From assembly GCA_026770595.1 (NCBI GenBank), contig MU634603.1:1-11192 (forward strand): DNA of 11,192 nucleotides, given 5' to 3'. The notes beneath the pieces were generated by a model. The model was not told where the DNA came from. It was given only the letters and a program-made list of their open reading frames with translations, and made no database searches. Source of the DNA: Ochromonadaceae sp. CCMP2298. Lineage: Eukaryota; Sar; Synurophyceae; Ochromonadales; Ochromonadaceae. Below, piece by piece: positions 1-7,512 of this stretch (the stretch's first letter is position 1; every line of letters begins with the position of its first letter). The position numbers and the translations under genes are program-made.

Positions 1-93
1 CAGGGGGGAGAGGGAGGGGGAGGGGGAGAGGGAGAGGGAGATCGGATCCCAAAACCGTGATCGAGGCACGATGGTATTTTTGGTCGCACTTAC
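1..93 (-). other. Intron 2 of the RPC7-like gene, 5' part
   Basis: This begins with the GTAAGT donor at 93-88 on the minus strand. The outermost 45 bases are a pure purine run on the plus strand, so a C/T-only run in the transcript. That is what a polypyrimidine tract ahead of a 3' splice site just outside the window would look like. No acceptor is visible inside the window. Confidence 0.65.
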
Positions 94-480
94 CTCTTGC
101 GCGTATCTGAGTAGCGTTCGATGTCTTGCTGCTCAACGCTGCGCGCTAGATGGAAGGGAGACAGCCGCATCCTGCGGCAAATCAGAAGGCCGATCTATAT
201 AAGACAACAGAACAGAAACAGAGGGTGTGTAGAGATTCGCTTACCTGGCCTCCAGCTCACGCATTTTATACACATACCAGATATCCTCTTCTGTTGGGAT
301 TATGGGCAGTGGTCCATCTAAATGCGGGTACAACGGAGGGGGCGATCGATCTTCTATGTGTGTGAAGCTGTCCAGGCCAAGGTCCTCAAGGTTATCGCGA
401 ATGAGCTCATGCGTGACGCTTGCACCGCCCCTTCCGCCAAAACGGCCACCACGGCCACCGCCTCTGCCACCCCGGCTCAT
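94..480 (-). CDS. RPC7: RNA polymerase III subunit RPC7/Rpc31 homologue, 5' part (partial)
   Basis: Seen: two exons on the minus strand, 480-245 and 171-94, joined by a 73-nt intron (GTAAGC at 244, CAG ending at 172). A further good donor (GTAAGT) at 93 shows the gene continues beyond the left edge. The joined frame gives 104 residues plus 2 nt. The protein opens with a Gly/Arg-rich tract (MSRGGRGGGRGGRFGGRGG), then PPPLYP near residue 48, and exon 2 encodes RLSPFHL and DIERYSD. Known: RPC7/RPC31 proteins (human POLR3G/POLR3GL, yeast Rpc31) share a G/R-containing N-terminus, a PPPLFP motif and a DIERYS motif in this order, and form part of the Pol III-specific RPC3-RPC6-RPC7 trimer that acts in initiation of tRNA and 5S rRNA transcription. 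The ATG at 480 is preferred over the in-frame ATG at 567 because it starts directly at the G/R tract. The acidic C-terminal tail typical of the family would lie outside the window. Confidence 0.88.
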
Positions 481-632
481 TGAAACGTCACCGTGAGTTG
501 CGAAAGATCTATCCCCTTCCACGGTGCTCGGGTATTCGAGGGAGGCTGGGTCTGAGAGATCTCGCACGCGCTGATGTGTCTTCGGCTCTCCAGGCTCCTC
601 CTTCCACTCCGGCTCTCCAAAGCTGGGTCTGC
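481..632. other. 5' flank of the RPC7-like gene, no gene seen
   Basis: This is the presumed promoter and 5' leader of the minus-strand RPC7-like gene. I see no TATA box that I would defend and no conserved coding. The right part runs into the inverted repeat at 621-633 and the repeat patch described separately. Confidence 0.4.
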
Positions 633-633
633 C
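621..633. repeat. Inverted repeat, left arm (partner 1378-1390)
   Basis: AGCTGGGTCTGCC here is the exact reverse complement of GGCAGACCCAGCT at 1378-1390. The two arms enclose 744 bp containing the left repeat copy, the acidic ORF and most of the core of the right copy. This could be the terminal inverted repeat of a small element or simply an inverted short match inside a repeat-rich area. I could not see a convincing target-site duplication outside the arms. Confidence 0.6.
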
Positions 634-650
634 TGAAGCTAGCTTCAGGC
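631..650. repeat. 20-bp perfect palindrome at the left edge of repeat copy 1
   Basis: GCCTGAAGCTAGCTTCAGGC reads identically on both strands. In copy 2 the corresponding palindrome is broken by two substitutions near 1308-1309. It overlaps by three bases the inverted-repeat arm at 621-633. Confidence 0.9.
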
Positions 651-850
651 TTCATCTTTTTTGGGTTTTTATAGCTTCAGCTTGAGCTTCAGTTGGTTTT
701 TGAAGCTCAAAAAAAAGTTTCATGTTTTGCCCAGGGACTTTCCCAACAGGACAAACAGGGTTTTAAACCACTGTGGGGTGCAACAAATAGTTCAAACTCC
801 ATTATTTTTTCCCTAAAACCCACATTTGCACAACTTCTGAGCATTTGACT
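633..850. repeat. Diverged direct repeat, copy 1 (left)
   Basis: Positions 633-692 match 1294-1353 at about 57 of 60 bases in the same orientation. The shared segment is rich in AGCTTC/GAAGCT motifs around a TTTTTTGGGTTTTTATAG core. Weaker similarity continues: a GG(T/A)TTTT..GAAGCT segment follows each core, and AAAACCCA(C/G)ATTTG at 814-826 matches 1444-1456, followed by a CATTTTGCACAA-like string in both. The two copies therefore look like roughly 200-bp relatives of one non-coding repeat, with different internal lengths. What kind of repeat it is (terminal repeat of an element, or two dispersed insertions) cannot be decided from one window. Confidence 0.7.
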
Positions 851-973
851 CCCAGAGCAATCGGGTCGTGGGGGTTCCCCCAGCCGCGAGGCCATCCAGC
901 CCACTCTGGGAGCTGGTTTATACCGTTCTACATACCCTCAGCTCACATCCACCGATTCAACGACAAGCGCAAG

Positions 974-1243
974 ATGAGGCTGCCGTTCTATTTGGCTATT
1001 CAAGAGGAGTTAGAAGACGTGGCTGCAGTGGAGGAGGAAGAGCAGGCCGACCTTCGCCTAATTGCACAGATCAACGCGCCGGATTGCGTAATGTCTGATG
1101 AGGAAGGCTCTCAGGCAGACTCTCAAGCTGCGCTAGATGAGGAAATCTACGACTTTCTTCTCAGTAATAGTGATATTTATGGGGGTTACTTTAAGTCTGA
1201 TGAGGCTGACGGGGAGTATATTATGGATTTTTGTCGTAGTTAG
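974..1243 (+). CDS. Small acidic ORF between the repeat copies, unknown function
   Basis: An 89-codon ORF from ATG at 974 to TAG at 1241-1243. The frame is open back to an ATG at 845, but the part before 974 is compositionally different and I do not trust it. The product is strongly acidic (24 D/E against 4 K/R), starts MRLPFYLAIQEELED and contains an EEEEQ run and an SDEEGSQADSQ segment. I see no signal peptide, membrane segment or known motif. Codons end in A/T more often than in the neighbouring conserved genes, and the ORF sits between two copies of a repeat. A mobile-element-derived ORF, such as the acidic N-terminus of a decayed transposase, is one possibility. A chance ORF or one exon of an unknown gene are others. 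No function can be assigned. Confidence 0.35.
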   Translation: MRLPFYLAIQEELEDVAAVEEEEQADLRLIAQINAPDCVMSDEEGSQADSQAALDEEIYDFLLSNSDIYGGYFKSDEADGEYIMDFCRS

Positions 1244-1293
1244 AAGAGGGAACGTTTCGCTCTTGGGGGTGAGGGGGGGATCCTGGGAATTAA

Positions 1294-1490
1294 CTGAAGC
1301 TAGCTTCCAGCTTCATCTTTTTTGGGTTTTTATAGCTTCAGCTTCAGCTTCAGCTTCAGACGGATTTTAGTGAAGCTGGCAGACCCAGCTCGAAAGGAGA
1401 AAGCTGGGGCGTCCATGAGGAAAAACTCAAGATTTTCCGATCAAAACCCAGATTTGGAATATAGAAAGGCGCATTTTGCACAATTCCGGA
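1294..1490. repeat. Diverged direct repeat, copy 2 (right)
   Basis: This is the partner of 633-850. The best part is 1294-1353, with about 57 of 60 identical bases. It contains four near-tandem CTTCAG units (1335-1359) where copy 1 has fewer. Looser similarity runs to about 1490. The spacing between the strong core and the AAAACCCAGATTTG block is about 150 bp here and about 180 bp in copy 1, so several indels separate the copies. Confidence 0.7.
1378..1390. repeat. Inverted repeat, right arm (partner 621-633)
   Basis: This is the exact 13-bp reverse complement of the left arm. It lies inside the weaker downstream part of repeat copy 2. Confidence 0.6.
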
Positions 1491-1550
1491 TCCCACATAT
1501 TTAGAGGGAGAAATGACAAATCTGGTTTCCTGGGGAGCGCGTTAAGCGCG

Positions 1551-1613
1551 GTGGCAGCAGGCAGGTTCCCAGCTTCCGGTCCCTACTTCCTAAGTCCCTC
1601 AAACTGCTGCCAC
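1551..1613. repeat. Perfect 10-bp inverted repeat with 43-bp spacer
   Basis: GTGGCAGCAG at 1551-1560 and CTGCTGCCAC at 1604-1613 are exact reverse complements. Immediately upstream is a second small foldback, GCGC-GTTAA-GCGC. A short AGGTCA-CTA-TGACCT hairpin follows at 1625-1639. These may be part of a structured element or the edge of a transposon relic. No gene is associated. Confidence 0.6.
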
Positions 1614-1647
1614 AAATGAATATGAGGTCACTATGACCTAATTATAT

Positions 1648-1830
1648 ATATTACCAGCTAGGCGAGTTGGGTATAGGCGATCACCCACTCGCCCCAGCTG
1701 ACTAGCTTGTACTGTGATGTCAATCCTACCGTTATGGGGTAGGGACTAGTACTCACTGTGTCGAACTGGGGGAGCACGGAAAGTACCCACGCATGTTAAG
1801 TAGGTGGTCGCCTAGTCCTAGCTACTAATA
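1648..1830. repeat. MITE-like foldback element (imperfect terminal inverted repeats)
   Basis: The ends are inverted relatives. TAGGCGATCACCCACT (1674-1689) matches the reverse complement of 1799-1814 at 14 of 16 bases. Outside it, an ATTACCAGCTAGG-like string on the left faces an ATTAGTAGCTAGG-like string on the complementary right end. The left arm can itself fold (GGCGAGT 1661-1667 with ACTCGCC 1687-1693). Inside is another hairpin, CCTACC 1725-1730 with GGTAGG 1738-1743. The flanks are AT-rich (TATATATTA and TAATATAAATAAA), a setting favoured by TA-inserting MITEs. There is no coding capacity. A structured RNA is the alternative. Confidence 0.45.
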
Positions 1831-1839
1831 TAAATAAAA

Positions 1840-2305
1840 ATTAATAATAGACCAAAGAAATAAATGTTGTGTGGGTGGGAGGTCTCGAAAAGTGCTTCGT
1901 CGTGGTCTCGGTGCTGAGCGATCTAGAAGTAATGAGAGCTACTCCAGTCCTCCCATTGCAGAGCAGCCAGGCCCGGCCTCCTGGGCGACCACCGGCGAGG
2001 CTCTGGGGTGACGTCACTCGAACGCCACGAATCTGTGCTGCTCGCAGAGCCAAGCAGTATGTAGTCGTTGGCGGCTGCTGGAATGGGAGTGTAGTAAAGG
2101 CCGTATGTACTGCTGCAGTACGTACCGATCCCATGGGAATCAGCGATATATGGGGCTAAGTCCCCGCTCCCGAGACACTCCCGGAAACGGGCCACCATGG
2201 ATCTCAATCTCTCCGGATGGGATCTCTGCGGAGTTGTGGTGCTTCTCACTCAGTAAGCACTCTGCGTCGTTTCCTCTCCTTTACTTCCCGATCTCAGAAG
2301 CCAGC
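1840..2305 (+). promoter_or_regulatory. Upstream region of the 3-oxoacyl-CoA reductase gene
   Basis: No conserved coding sequence seen. It contains a 10-bp palindrome GTGACGTCAC at 2008-2017 (identical to a CRE/ATF-type site core, TGACGTCA) and an imperfect 23-bp palindrome centred on 2114 (2103-2125, GTAC..GCTGC..GTAC, with one mismatched pair). These are candidate control sites only. An in-frame ATG at 2105 would extend the reductase by 67 residues that look unlike the family, so the region is treated as non-coding leader and promoter. Confidence 0.4.
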
Positions 2306-3249
2306 ATGGACGTCTTTTTCCGTTACATAGGCGCTCTCACATCTGCGGTGGTGCTGTACAGGGCGGCACTGGCCGTCTACAGGCGTCTCGTACTCAAACC
2401 CAAGAAGCCTACGAGCTACGGGAAGTGGGCAATCGTGACGGGATCAACATCTGGTATCGGCAAGGAGTACGCAGACAACCTGGCGAAACAGGGCATGGCG
2501 GTGATGCTCATATCGCGATCGCAGGGCAAGCTGGACGAGCAGTTGGCAGAGCTGAAGAGCGCGTACGGAGTTGACGTGTGCTGCCTAGCGTACGACTTTA
2601 CCGACACATCACCTGCACGGGCGACCTTCTACAAGGCCCTTGATGCAAAGCTGCAGCAGTTGGACGCTGACGGAGGCGTGGGGCTACTGGTGAACAATGT
2701 AGGCACGGCCAACCAGTACCCCCAGTCGTTGCTGGAGATGACGGAAGAGGACTGCGAAGGCATGATCAACTGCAATATGCACAGCACGGTGTTTATGTCC
2801 CGCGCGGTTCTCAAGTACATGGTCGCTAGAGACAGGGGCGCCGTGGTAAATGTATCTTCTGGCTCCGGTTTGATTCCCGGCCCCTACATCGCCCTGTATT
2901 CGGCCACCAAGTGAGTGGCACGCCTGCCCGTTGGAGCGTCCTTCCCCGCACCACCATAACGCGCCTACACCTGTCCCTACACACCTTTAACCCTTCTCTC
3001 TCATGTGAACCCCCTCCCAGGATGTTCATCACGCAGTTCTCGCGCAGCCTGCACATGGAGCACCACCGCAGCGGCGTGGATGTGTTGGTGGTGATGCCGC
3101 TCTACGTGGTCAGCAACCTCTTTCGCAAAGACGCCGGTTCATTCTTTTGGCCCATGCCCATCAAGGTAACCCCAATCGCTGTCCTCCCCCGTGCCACACT
3201 CGGCCCTCTGTACTGTCTTCAGCTCTCACACGCGCATGCCAACTATTCT

Positions 3250-3286
<37 letters not shown>

Positions 3287-3312
3287 TGTTAATCTTTCTA
3301 CCTACCTTTCTA

Positions 3313-3348
<36 letters not shown>

Positions 3349-3569
3349 ACTACCTTTTCCCCTTCGTACCTATCTACTTTGTGTAGCTGGTCGAGGGGAC
3401 CTTCGCGCAGCTTGGCAAGTCCATGGTGTGGCAGGGACACGGCTACTGGGTGCACGGTCTCTTCTCCCTTGCATCACAGTACAACCCGCTGGGATCGCGC
3501 AGCACGCTCATACGCATGGAGGCGCACCGGGAGAAGTTCAGGAAGAAGCAGGGCAAGAAAGATAACTAA
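2306..3569 (+). CDS. HSD17B12: Very-long-chain 3-oxoacyl-CoA reductase (SDR family, HSD17B12/Ifa38 type)
   Basis: Three exons, 2306-2910, 3021-3165 and 3387-3569, join in frame to 310 codons, matching the usual ~310 aa. Introns are 110 nt (GTGAGT..CCCAG) and 221 nt (GTAACC..TGTAG). Known role: the NADPH-dependent reduction of 3-ketoacyl-CoA, second step of the ER fatty-acid elongation cycle, alongside ELO condensing enzyme, dehydratase and enoyl reductase. Visible motifs: an N-terminal hydrophobic segment (about residues 4-25), the cofactor-binding TGSTSGIG (45-52), SR at 71-72, NNVG (130-133), the catalytic Ser in NVSSGSG (S185), and Y198-SAT-K202 split by intron 1 within the Lys codon. After this come FSRSLHMEH and a SFFWP motif typical of the subfamily. 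The C-terminus is KKDN, fitting a KKXX ER-retrieval signal. The start at 2306 places the membrane segment at the N-terminus as in homologues. Steroid 17-beta activity, known for some relatives, cannot be inferred here. Confidence 0.93.
3250..3349 (+). repeat. Tetranucleotide microsatellite (CTGC/TGCC) in reductase intron 2
   Basis: Two blocks of TGCC repeats (about 3251-3284 and 3313-3348) are separated by a degenerate CTGTCTG..CTACCT stretch. They lie 38 nt upstream of the 3' splice site at 3386, on the transcript strand, so the array also supplies a C/T-rich tract for the acceptor. Confidence 0.95.
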
Positions 3570-4075
3570 GGGAGGCGCGGGTCCTACATTGGTTGACCGG
3601 TGTTAACTGTACATAGGGTCTGGCGGGACTGGTAGGCCGAAGCTTACTTTATCCGTTTATGCGCATCGGAGTGCCTCCTATTTCGCACAAACACAAAAAA
3701 TGATAATTAATAATTTGCACGCCGCTATTGAATGTCTTTCCTCTTCTGTGTTTGTATTGGCCTGCCTTGGCCTTTTCCCAGCCTCCTAACGACCACAGGC
3801 GCCCACCTGCCCGACTTCGCCTCCCCCCCCTCGACTGGCATTCAAAAGAGCACCTAGCTCGATCCCCGTGCACCATGCATGCACCTGTGCTTGTGCTCCA
3901 CCAACACACCACTCTGGACGTTGGTGCGTGCTGGACCCCCCACACAGCTTCTGGTCTAGAGTTCAGACAGTGCACTGAGAAGAGTAATGGGAGTAATGGA
4001 CCAACCGGTGCCAGGGTTTTGTCTATTTTGTCTGCTTAATTGATTGTTCAGGCTTGATGCTCTTCTACTCCCAAC
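3570..4075. other. Intergenic region between convergent genes
   Basis: Both flanking genes end here: the reductase from the left and the CEP131-like gene from the right. It must hold both 3' untranslated regions and terminators. An A/T-rich patch (about 3690-3720) is a plausible place for cleavage and polyadenylation, but there is no AATAAA I would rely on. GGGAGTAATG occurs twice in tandem at about 3980-4000. No ORF here resembles a known protein. Confidence 0.5.
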
Positions 4076-6753
4076 TTAGCTTGGGGGCGGCTGTCTGCGT
4101 AGGGTCAACGGCGGCGCGGGGAGAGCCTCCAGCTCGATCTCCGAGAACGTACCCTCACCAGGGCGGGCATGGCTTCGTTGGTTCATGCCATCTGTCGCGT
4201 TGAGCCTGTCGAGACCGAGCCTTCTGGAGGGCCCTGCAGTGCGGTGCAAGGATTGCCCCCCTAAGGGTCGCCCCAGGCCCTGGCCCCGCGGCACATGTCG
4301 AATACTGCGCGTGCCTGCTACACTGTCGCCTTCTGCACCTATCGGGCCGATCCGGCTACTGAACGAGGAGCCGCTATCACCAGTGCCTTTCTCCAGCGTT
4401 CCTTGTGTGTATCTGCCTATAAGTCTCTCGAGCCTGGTGACCTTGGCGGTCTCTGCCTCCACACTGTCCTGCAGCTGCTCCACCTCTTCCTGCCGCCTAG
4501 ACACCTCCGCCTTCACCTGCGCATTGAGACGGGCCAGCTCCGCCGAGTGGTCTCGCTCCACGGCCGCCTGCCCCCGCCGCCCCCTCTCCTCGCCCTCTCG
4601 CAGCTCCGCCTCCGCCTCCGCCGCACCCTCGCGCAGCTCGTGCAGAGTGTGCGCCAGGCCAGTCTGCAGGTCGCGGATGATCAGACGATGCTGCTCTTGT
4701 CTATCCACGATACGTGCTTTGTGCGCAGAAACGCCCTCCATGTACACCTTCAGCTCGCCCCGCAGCCGCCCCTCCTCCTCCGCTGCCCGCTGCGCCCCTC
4801 CCTCCAGCCTCACTGCCTGTTTGGCGAGCTGTTCCCGGGCCACAACAAGCTCCGCGACGACCCCAACGCCTCTGCGACGTCTCCGCTGCGCCTCCGCGTC
4901 CTCCGCCAGCACAGCCTGCGCCGCCTGCTGCTTCTCCTGCGCCGCTGCGGCGCCCCACTGCCGCCTCAGGCGCAGAGCTTCTGTCTCCTGGGCGCGGATC
5001 TCGACCTGGATCTGGCGATCCCGCTCTACCTCCGCTTGCCGCAGCGCCGCCACCACCTCCAGCTCATCCGCCTCCTTTCCCTCGCCCTCCAGAGCGTCAG
5101 TCATGCGTCCACCGGGACTGTTTCCCTGCTCCCTACTTCCTGACGGGACCCCTCCCACCCCCGACAATATGTCTGCATCGGATCCTGTGTCTGAGTCCTC
5201 AAGCCGGCTGCGCTGTCGCCGCACCCGCCCCCCAGACTGCGCTGTGCTCGCATCAACCTGCACGCGCACCTCGCTCATCTGAGGCAGTCGAAGGATTAAA
5301 TGGGGTAAAGGGGGGTAAAGGGGGGTAAAGGAGTAAAAGAACGAGGCAGGCTGTGAAACGTGGCATTTAATTCAAACGATAGAGGCCGATCTTCAAAACG
5401 CGCTCGACTCTCGCAGATAAACGCACAGAAAAATGTCACCGCTTGGATTCGGCCCTCACCCTGCGGTCGTGCTCGTCCTGCAGTTTTTGCACATTGCTGG
5501 CATGCCGCTGCTTGAGCTCCGCCACGCGCTGCTGCCCCGCCTCCAGTAGAAGCCGCTGCTCCTCGCGCATATGCTGGCGGCACTGCTCCCCCTTGTCCCG
5601 CACCAGCTGCCTGTGTCTCGCCAACTCGCGCTCCTGGTCCTCGCCCAGCCTCTGCAGCGAGCGGCGGTGCTCTCTCTCGGCGCCCTCGTTCTCACCCCCC
5701 GCCTTGTCTTGCAGCGCTCCGGCGGATAGCTTGAGCTCCTCCTTGGCAGCGCCCCGCTCCTCCTCCAGCCTCCCCTGCAGACGGCAGCCCATGCTCTCTG
5801 TTAGCAGTCGCTCACGCTGCTTTAGCTGCCCCTGCGCCTCTGCTAGCTCCGCCTCGTGCGCCACCTGCAGCCGCCCTATCTCTGGCTGCAGTGCCCTGGC
5901 CGTGGAGTCCTTGTACTCTGCAACCTTGGTCGCCAGGAACTGCGAGGGTGGAACAAAGGTGAGGGAGGATGTCAGGGAGATCATTTGGGTAAGCAGGGTG
6001 TACTGTCGGCCCTGCACAAGCACTGGCCCAAGCACGTTGGCCGTGATAAAAAACAGATAAGCTCTCTGACCTTGTGCAGGCGCTCCTCATAGCCCGCACG
6101 GAATAGCTTCCGGTCGGCCTCTGTCTGTGCCTCTGCATCTCTGTGCAATATCCGCGCAGCCACTGAGTGCTCCCTGTCTCCCTCGCGCACGGCCTCCACC
6201 AGCTCCGTGCAGCGCGCGACAAGATCTGCCTTGCTCTCCATGAGCTAGGTGGGTGGTTTAGGTTGAGGAGGGGCCAAGAGTGTAAAAATAAGGATTCGCG
6301 AGTGCGATGAAGAAGAAACCCCACACTCTTGTGGCGACATAGCAATAGCGACTTACAGTGCGCGAGTCGGCAGTGAAGCGGGCAGCGCTGCTTTTGTGCT
6401 GCTCCAGCTCCTCCTGCGTGCGACAAAGTGATGGAGCGCGGGAAAGAGTGTACAGAATGTGAAGACGGGCAAGGAGAATGGAAAGAAACAAGACGAGTAA
6501 AGTATTCCAAGACAGCAAGCTGGGACCGAAAACGTGTGAGCAGCAACTGCATCATGGTGCACGGGCGCGCTCTTCCCACCTCCATGACTCGCTGATAGCG
6601 TGCGACCAGCTGCGCTTCTACACCTGCCAGGGTCAGACGCTCACCCTCTATCTTCCGCTGAAGCATGGCGCAACCCTTATCTTTGTCGTCAATATCCACG
6701 GACAGTGTCACCAGTTGGTCACGGATGGACCTGTATGACGCCTTGTCCACCAT
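4076..6753 (-). CDS. CEP131: CEP131/AZI1-like coiled-coil protein, five exons
   Basis: Exons on the minus strand: 6753-6580, 6413-6357, 6244-6071, 5939-5460 and 5278-4076. All introns are phase 0 (166, 112, 131 and 181 nt), joining to 695 aa with stop TAA at 4078-4076. Known: CEP131 is a centriolar satellite and basal-body protein needed for cilium formation. Seen: exon 1 has DDKDKGCAMLQRKI, like the E-K-D/E-x-x-x-x-LxR start of the CEP131 coiled coil. Exon 3 has SKADLVARCTELV. Exon 4 has KVAEYKDSTARALQPEIGRL, matching the metazoan K-x-x-E-V-K-x-x-T-V-R-G-L-E-P-E-I-Q-x-L signature. Exon 5 has AQVKAEVSRRQEEVEQL, like the C-terminal V-x-x-A-L-A-R-K-E-E-A-V segment. A disordered stretch (296-362), a long coiled coil (363-587) and a disordered Pro/Arg-rich tail (588-695) form exon 5. 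It is shorter than human CEP131 (about 1,080 aa), lacking the disordered N-terminal half, or that half lies in unrecognised exons. Exons 1-4 are firmer than the exon 4-5 join; if that donor is not used, exon 4 stops at TGA 5438-5436 and 5278-4076 is a separate gene. Confidence 0.75.
5301..5339. repeat. 10-bp tandem repeat (GGGGGTAAAG, about 3.9 copies)
   Basis: TGGGGTAAAG, GGGGGTAAAG, GGGGGTAAAG and a decayed GAGTAAAAG lie in tandem. In the CEP131-like gene model this is inside the last intron, 23 nt upstream of its acceptor, and reads CCTTTACCCC in the transcript, contributing to the pyrimidine tract. Confidence 0.9.
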
Positions 6754-7512
6754 GCTGCCGCCTCTCGCTGAGTTGGGGACAGTCTGACACCTCGCACTGG
6801 TTGGGGAAGATTGGGGAGATCGATAAACTTTTATGAGGGTGGATAGAGAATGTACCTAAAATTGAAAATGTCAAGATGTTACCCACCGGCATCGCCAGTA
6901 CGGTTTCTGCGCATGAACGGCGCCTTTATTGTTTCAAAAAATCAATAATCCAGACCAACCCGTGCCCCCCAAAATCAAAGCTCCACTGACCCGCCAAAAG
7001 GCAAATATGAGCATTTTCTAGGTGCACTGCTGCAGCCACAGTAGTTCCCTGCGGAAACCAACGAGTTGGGTACCTACCCCTGTAGATTGGCGCGGGGTAC
7101 AATGCTGCGCCTGAAAAACCTCGGCTCTCACTAAAAACCCTCGTCCGGAAAGAATCCCAGAATCCTCGAATCCCCCTCCTCCCTATTGTGATGTTGAGAA
7201 AAAGGCTGTTCTTATCCCCGGGGAGTTAGTCGGCGACATACAGCCCCTCGTTGGTTTCAATCTGAGCAAAGAGTAGGCCGACAGACACAGCAGGCGCATA
7301 CAGAAAGACGCAGACGCAGTAGAAGCAACGGGGACGCAGACGCGGGACAGGGTAGTTGAAATCTGTTATTTGTCTTTTGGTTTAAAATGAGGTTCTTTTG
7401 GACCTACTCCTACATCTAAGGATGCGCGTCTCTCGTGCCTTCCGCTCGCCCCCGCCTTGCCCCCGCCCTTCCTTTGTCTCTGCTCACCCCCGCCTCTACC
7501 CCCGCCTCTGCT
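6754..7512. other. Intergenic region between two minus-strand genes
   Basis: It should hold the 3' end of the phosphatase transcript and the promoter of the CEP131-like gene. I found no conserved ORF, tRNA cloverleaf or other RNA gene. Small structures seen: TTATTG/CAATAA inverted repeat (6926-6931 with 6943-6948), three GAATCC units at about 7153-7176, and a GACGCAGACGC motif repeated at about 7309 and 7335. The base composition is more A-rich around 6840-7020 than in the genes. Confidence 0.5.

Noticed and set aside
845-973. N-terminal 43-residue extension of the acidic ORF
   Set aside because: Composition changes sharply and it overlaps the tail of the left repeat copy. There is no independent support for translation.
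1322-1504. ORF with alternating Ser-Phe residues
   Set aside because: It is a translation of the CTTCAG tandem units in repeat copy 2 in a shifted frame.
2105-2305. 67-residue N-terminal extension of the reductase from ATG 2105
   Set aside because: Its sequence lacks family similarity and would place the membrane segment away from the N-terminus. The ATG at 2306 gives the standard 310-aa length.
2911-3606. 231-codon plus-strand ORF over the reductase introns and exons
   Set aside because: It is a readthrough of intron sequence, with Leu-Pro-Ala-Cys repeats from the TGCC microsatellite, in the wrong frame for exons 2 and 3.
5278-5278. Independent start of a separate gene at the ATG in the last CEP131 exon
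   Set aside because: It remains possible, but the exact in-frame splice pair and the C-terminal family resemblance favour an internal Met. It is kept as an alternative in the findings.
4185-5282. Long plus-strand ORFs (365 and 282 codons) opposite the CEP131 last exon
   Set aside because: Ser/Cys/Arg- and Leu/His-rich translations are the antisense of a GC-rich coiled-coil reading frame. The minus strand has heptad-like composition and family similarity, so these are shadows.
6840-7430. Search for a tRNA, snRNA or other RNA gene in the large spacer
   Set aside because: No cloverleaf with paired T-arm, no box A/B pair, and no snRNA landmark could be found by eye.
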